Origin: Hydractinia symbiolongicarpus | Lineage: Eukaryota; Cnidaria; Hydrozoa; Anthoathecata; Hydractiniidae | Direction: 5' to 3' | Length of the DNA: 64,000 nucleotides | NCBI RefSeq assembly: GCF_029227915.1 | Contig: NC_079882.1 | Coordinates: 1,364,001 to 1,428,000 of the forward strand | The notes under the pieces: generated by a model | What the model saw: only the letters and a program-made list of their open reading frames with translations | What the model was told of the DNA's origin: nothing | Databases searched by the model: none | In this document: positions 61,621 to 64,000 of the stretch, in pieces | Numbering within the stretch: the stretch's first letter is position 1 | Layout: each line of letters opens with the position of its first letter | Translations under genes and position numbers: made by a program

Positions 61621-64000
61621 GGTACGAATATGTGACTCAACCGTTGTAACTTAAACGGATTGATACTGTTAGAAAGTCAATGAAATGTAGTTCTTGAAGC
61701 TATCGCTTTTTCTTCAGCGCGTGATAACGGCTAGGATTGGCCCCACAGTAAAGAATGACTTACTTATATAAATTCTTAAATGAAGCGCTACCACAGCGCC
61801 CAGTGCAATCGCTGAGTTTCGGCAATCATGTCAAATTAAGAAAAATGTTATTTCTTGGAGTCCAATTGTCTCACCTTAACATTTATAAAGTCACAGTTTA
61901 TAATCAGTTCAATTAAGTCCCACAGTCAATCGTTTCATTGTTAAAAGGCATACAATCTAGTAATACCTGAATATTATCAAGAAATACATGTTGGTACAAA
62001 TATGTGACTCAACCGTTGTAACTCAAACGGACTGACACCGTTAGAAATTCAATTAAATGTAGTTTTTGAAACTGTCGCTATTTCTACAGCGCGCGATACC
62101 GGCTAGGATTGGTCCCACAGTAAAAAATGACTTATTAATCTAAATTTTTAAATGAACAGCTACCACAGCGCCCAGTGTAATCGCTGAGTTCCGGCAATCA
62201 TGTCAAATTAAGAAGAATGTTATTTCTTGGAGTCCAATTGTCTCATTTATCACATTTATCATGTCACTGTCCAAAGTTAGTTCAATTAAGTCCCACAGTC
62301 AATCGTTTCATTGTTAAAAGCCATGCAACCTAGTAATATCAGAAAAATTCGCCAAATACATGTTGGTACGAACATGTGACCCAGCCGTTGAAACTCGAAC
62401 GGACTGACGCCGTTAGAAAGTCAATGAAATGTAGTTTTTGAAACTGTCGCTATTTCTTCAGCGCGCGATAACGGATAGGATTGGTCCCACAGTATAGAAT
62501 GATTCATTTATCTAAATTTTTAAATGAAGCGCTACCACAGCGCCCAGTGTAATGGCTGAGTTTCGGCAATCATTTCAAATTAAGAAGAATGTTATTTCTT
62601 GGAGTCCAATTTTCTCACTTTAACATTTATAAGGTCACAGTCCATAATCAATTCAATTTAGTCCCACAGTCAATCGTTTCACTGTTAAAAGCGATGCAAC
62701 CTAGTAATATGAGAAAAATATTGCTAAATAGATGTTGGTATGAATATGTGACGCAACCGTTGTAACTGAAGCGGATTGATACCGTTAGAAAGTCAATGAA
62801 ATGTAGTTTATGAAACTGTCGCTATTTTTTCAGCGCGCGATAACGGCTAGGATTGGTCCCACAAAAAAAAATGACTTATTAATCTAAATTTTTAAATGAA
62901 CCGCTACCACAGAGCCCAGTGTAATGGCTGAGTTTCGGCAAACATTTCAAATTAAGAAGAATGTTATTTCTTGGAATCCCATTGTCTCACTTTCACATTT
63001 ATAAGGTCACAATCCATAATCAGCTTAATTTAGTCCCACAGTCAATCGTTTCACTGTTAAAAGCGATGCAACCTAGTAATTTGAGAAAAATATCGCTAAA
63101 TACATGTTGGTGCGAATATGTGACGCAACCGTTGTAACTGAAGCGGATTGATACCATTAGAAAGTCAATGAAATGTAGTTTTTGAAACTGTCGCTATTTT
63201 TTCAGCACGCGATAACGGCTAGGATTGGTCCCACATTAAAAAAATGACTTTTTTATCTTAATTCTTAAATGAAGCGCTACCAAAGCGGCCAGTGCAATCG
63301 CTGAGTTCTGGCAATCACGTCAAATTAAGAAGAATGTTTTTTCTTGGAGTCCAATTGTCTCATTTATCACATTTATCAGGTCACAGTCCAAAGTTAGTTC
63401 CATTAAGTCCCACAGTCAATCGTTTCATTGTTAAAAGCTATGCAACCTAGTAATCTCAGAAAAGTATCGCTAAATACATGTTGGCACCAATATGTGACCC
63501 AACCGTTGTAACTCAAGCGGACTGACACCGTTAGAAAGTCAATGAATTGTGGTTTTTGAAACTGTCTCTATTTCTTCAGCGCGCAAATACGGCTAGGATT
63601 GGTCCCACAGTAAAAAATGACTTAATAATCTAAATTTTTAAATGAAGCGCTACTACAGCACACAGTGTAATCGCTGAGTTCCGGCAAACATGTCAAATTA
63701 AGAAGAATGTTTTTTCTTGGAGTCCGATTTTATCATTTATCACATTTATCAGGTCACAATCCATAATCAGCTCAATTTATTCCCACAGTCAATCGTTTCA
63801 CTGTTAAAAGCGATGCAACCTAGTAATTTGAGAAAAATATCGCTAAATACATGTTGGTGCGAATATGTGACGCAACCGTTGTAACTGAAGCGGATTGATA
63901 CCGTTAGAAAGTCAATGAAATGTAGTTTTTGAAACTGTCGCTATTTCTTCAGCGCGCGATAACGGCTAGGATTAGTCCCACATTAAAAAAATGACTTTTT

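Larger units (their letters stand above)
34921..64000 (+). repeat. 373-bp satellite array, right block (about 78 units)
   Basis: Same family and orientation as the left block, continuing beyond the end of the window. It has a wider range of unit types: units with GAACCGCTACCAC, units with GGTCGCGCAGTA and TTTTAGTTGAAGCG, units with TTTATTTTTTGAAAC, and two types with a replaced box near the GATGCAACCTAG position. Higher-order periods of 2, 5, 6, 8, 9, 10 and 16 units are nested in it. There are no insertions of foreign DNA and no coding region. Irregular units occur at 37246 (11-bp deletion) and 53361 (junction with about 15 bp lost). Confidence 0.97.

Overview
This window is almost entirely satellite DNA. 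A tandem repeat with a basic unit of about 373 bp fills positions 1-33319 and 34921-64000 head to tail on the + strand, about 167 units in all. A further 543 bp (about 1.5 units) at 34378-34920 lies in the opposite orientation. The only DNA not belonging to the family is a 1,058 bp AT-rich island at 33320-34377. I find no protein-coding gene, rRNA, tRNA, CRISPR array, transposase, reverse transcriptase or LTR. Every longer open frame inside the satellite is a chance gap between stop codons that recurs only because its unit was copied.

A megabase-style homogeneous satellite with layered higher-order repeats points to a eukaryotic nuclear genome, probably (peri)centromeric, subtelomeric or other heterochromatin. 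I do not recognise the unit as a named satellite. The TAGC/AGCT tracts in the island would fit some marine invertebrates (I recall such tracts from demosponge genomes), but that is a weak clue and the host is undetermined.

Layout. (a) 1-25.65 kb: a very large higher-order duplication, with 1-10738 matching 13510-25653 at offsets from 13,509 to 14,915 bp (36-40 units). The copies differ by gain or loss of whole units and one 87-bp partial unit. A five-unit tandem duplication (1,865 bp) sits across the join at 11.2-14.95 kb. (b) 24.2-33.3 kb: shorter higher-order periods of four units (1,491 bp), then three units (1,119 and about 1,130 bp). (c) 33.3-34.9 kb: the island plus the inverted satellite, closed on the right by a 5-bp overlap junction. 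(d) 34.9-42 kb: mixed units, with two-unit duplications and an 11-bp deletion. (e) 42.1-49.25 kb: a ten-unit block (3,727 bp) present twice in tandem and nearly identical by eye. (f) 49.5-61.6 kb: interleaved duplications with offsets of 1,868, 2,241, 2,985, 3,360 and 5,957 bp. (g) 61.6-64 kb: units related to those at 37-40 kb.

The unit carries several short inverted repeats and a CpG-rich core in otherwise AT-rich sequence. Two divergent unit types, marked by a replaced box of about 40 bp, are scattered through the second half. The sequence mainly records repeated unequal exchange and segmental amplification; no gene pathway can be read from it. All offsets were obtained by aligning landmark words by eye, so block edges are good to a few tens of bases and identities are qualitative.
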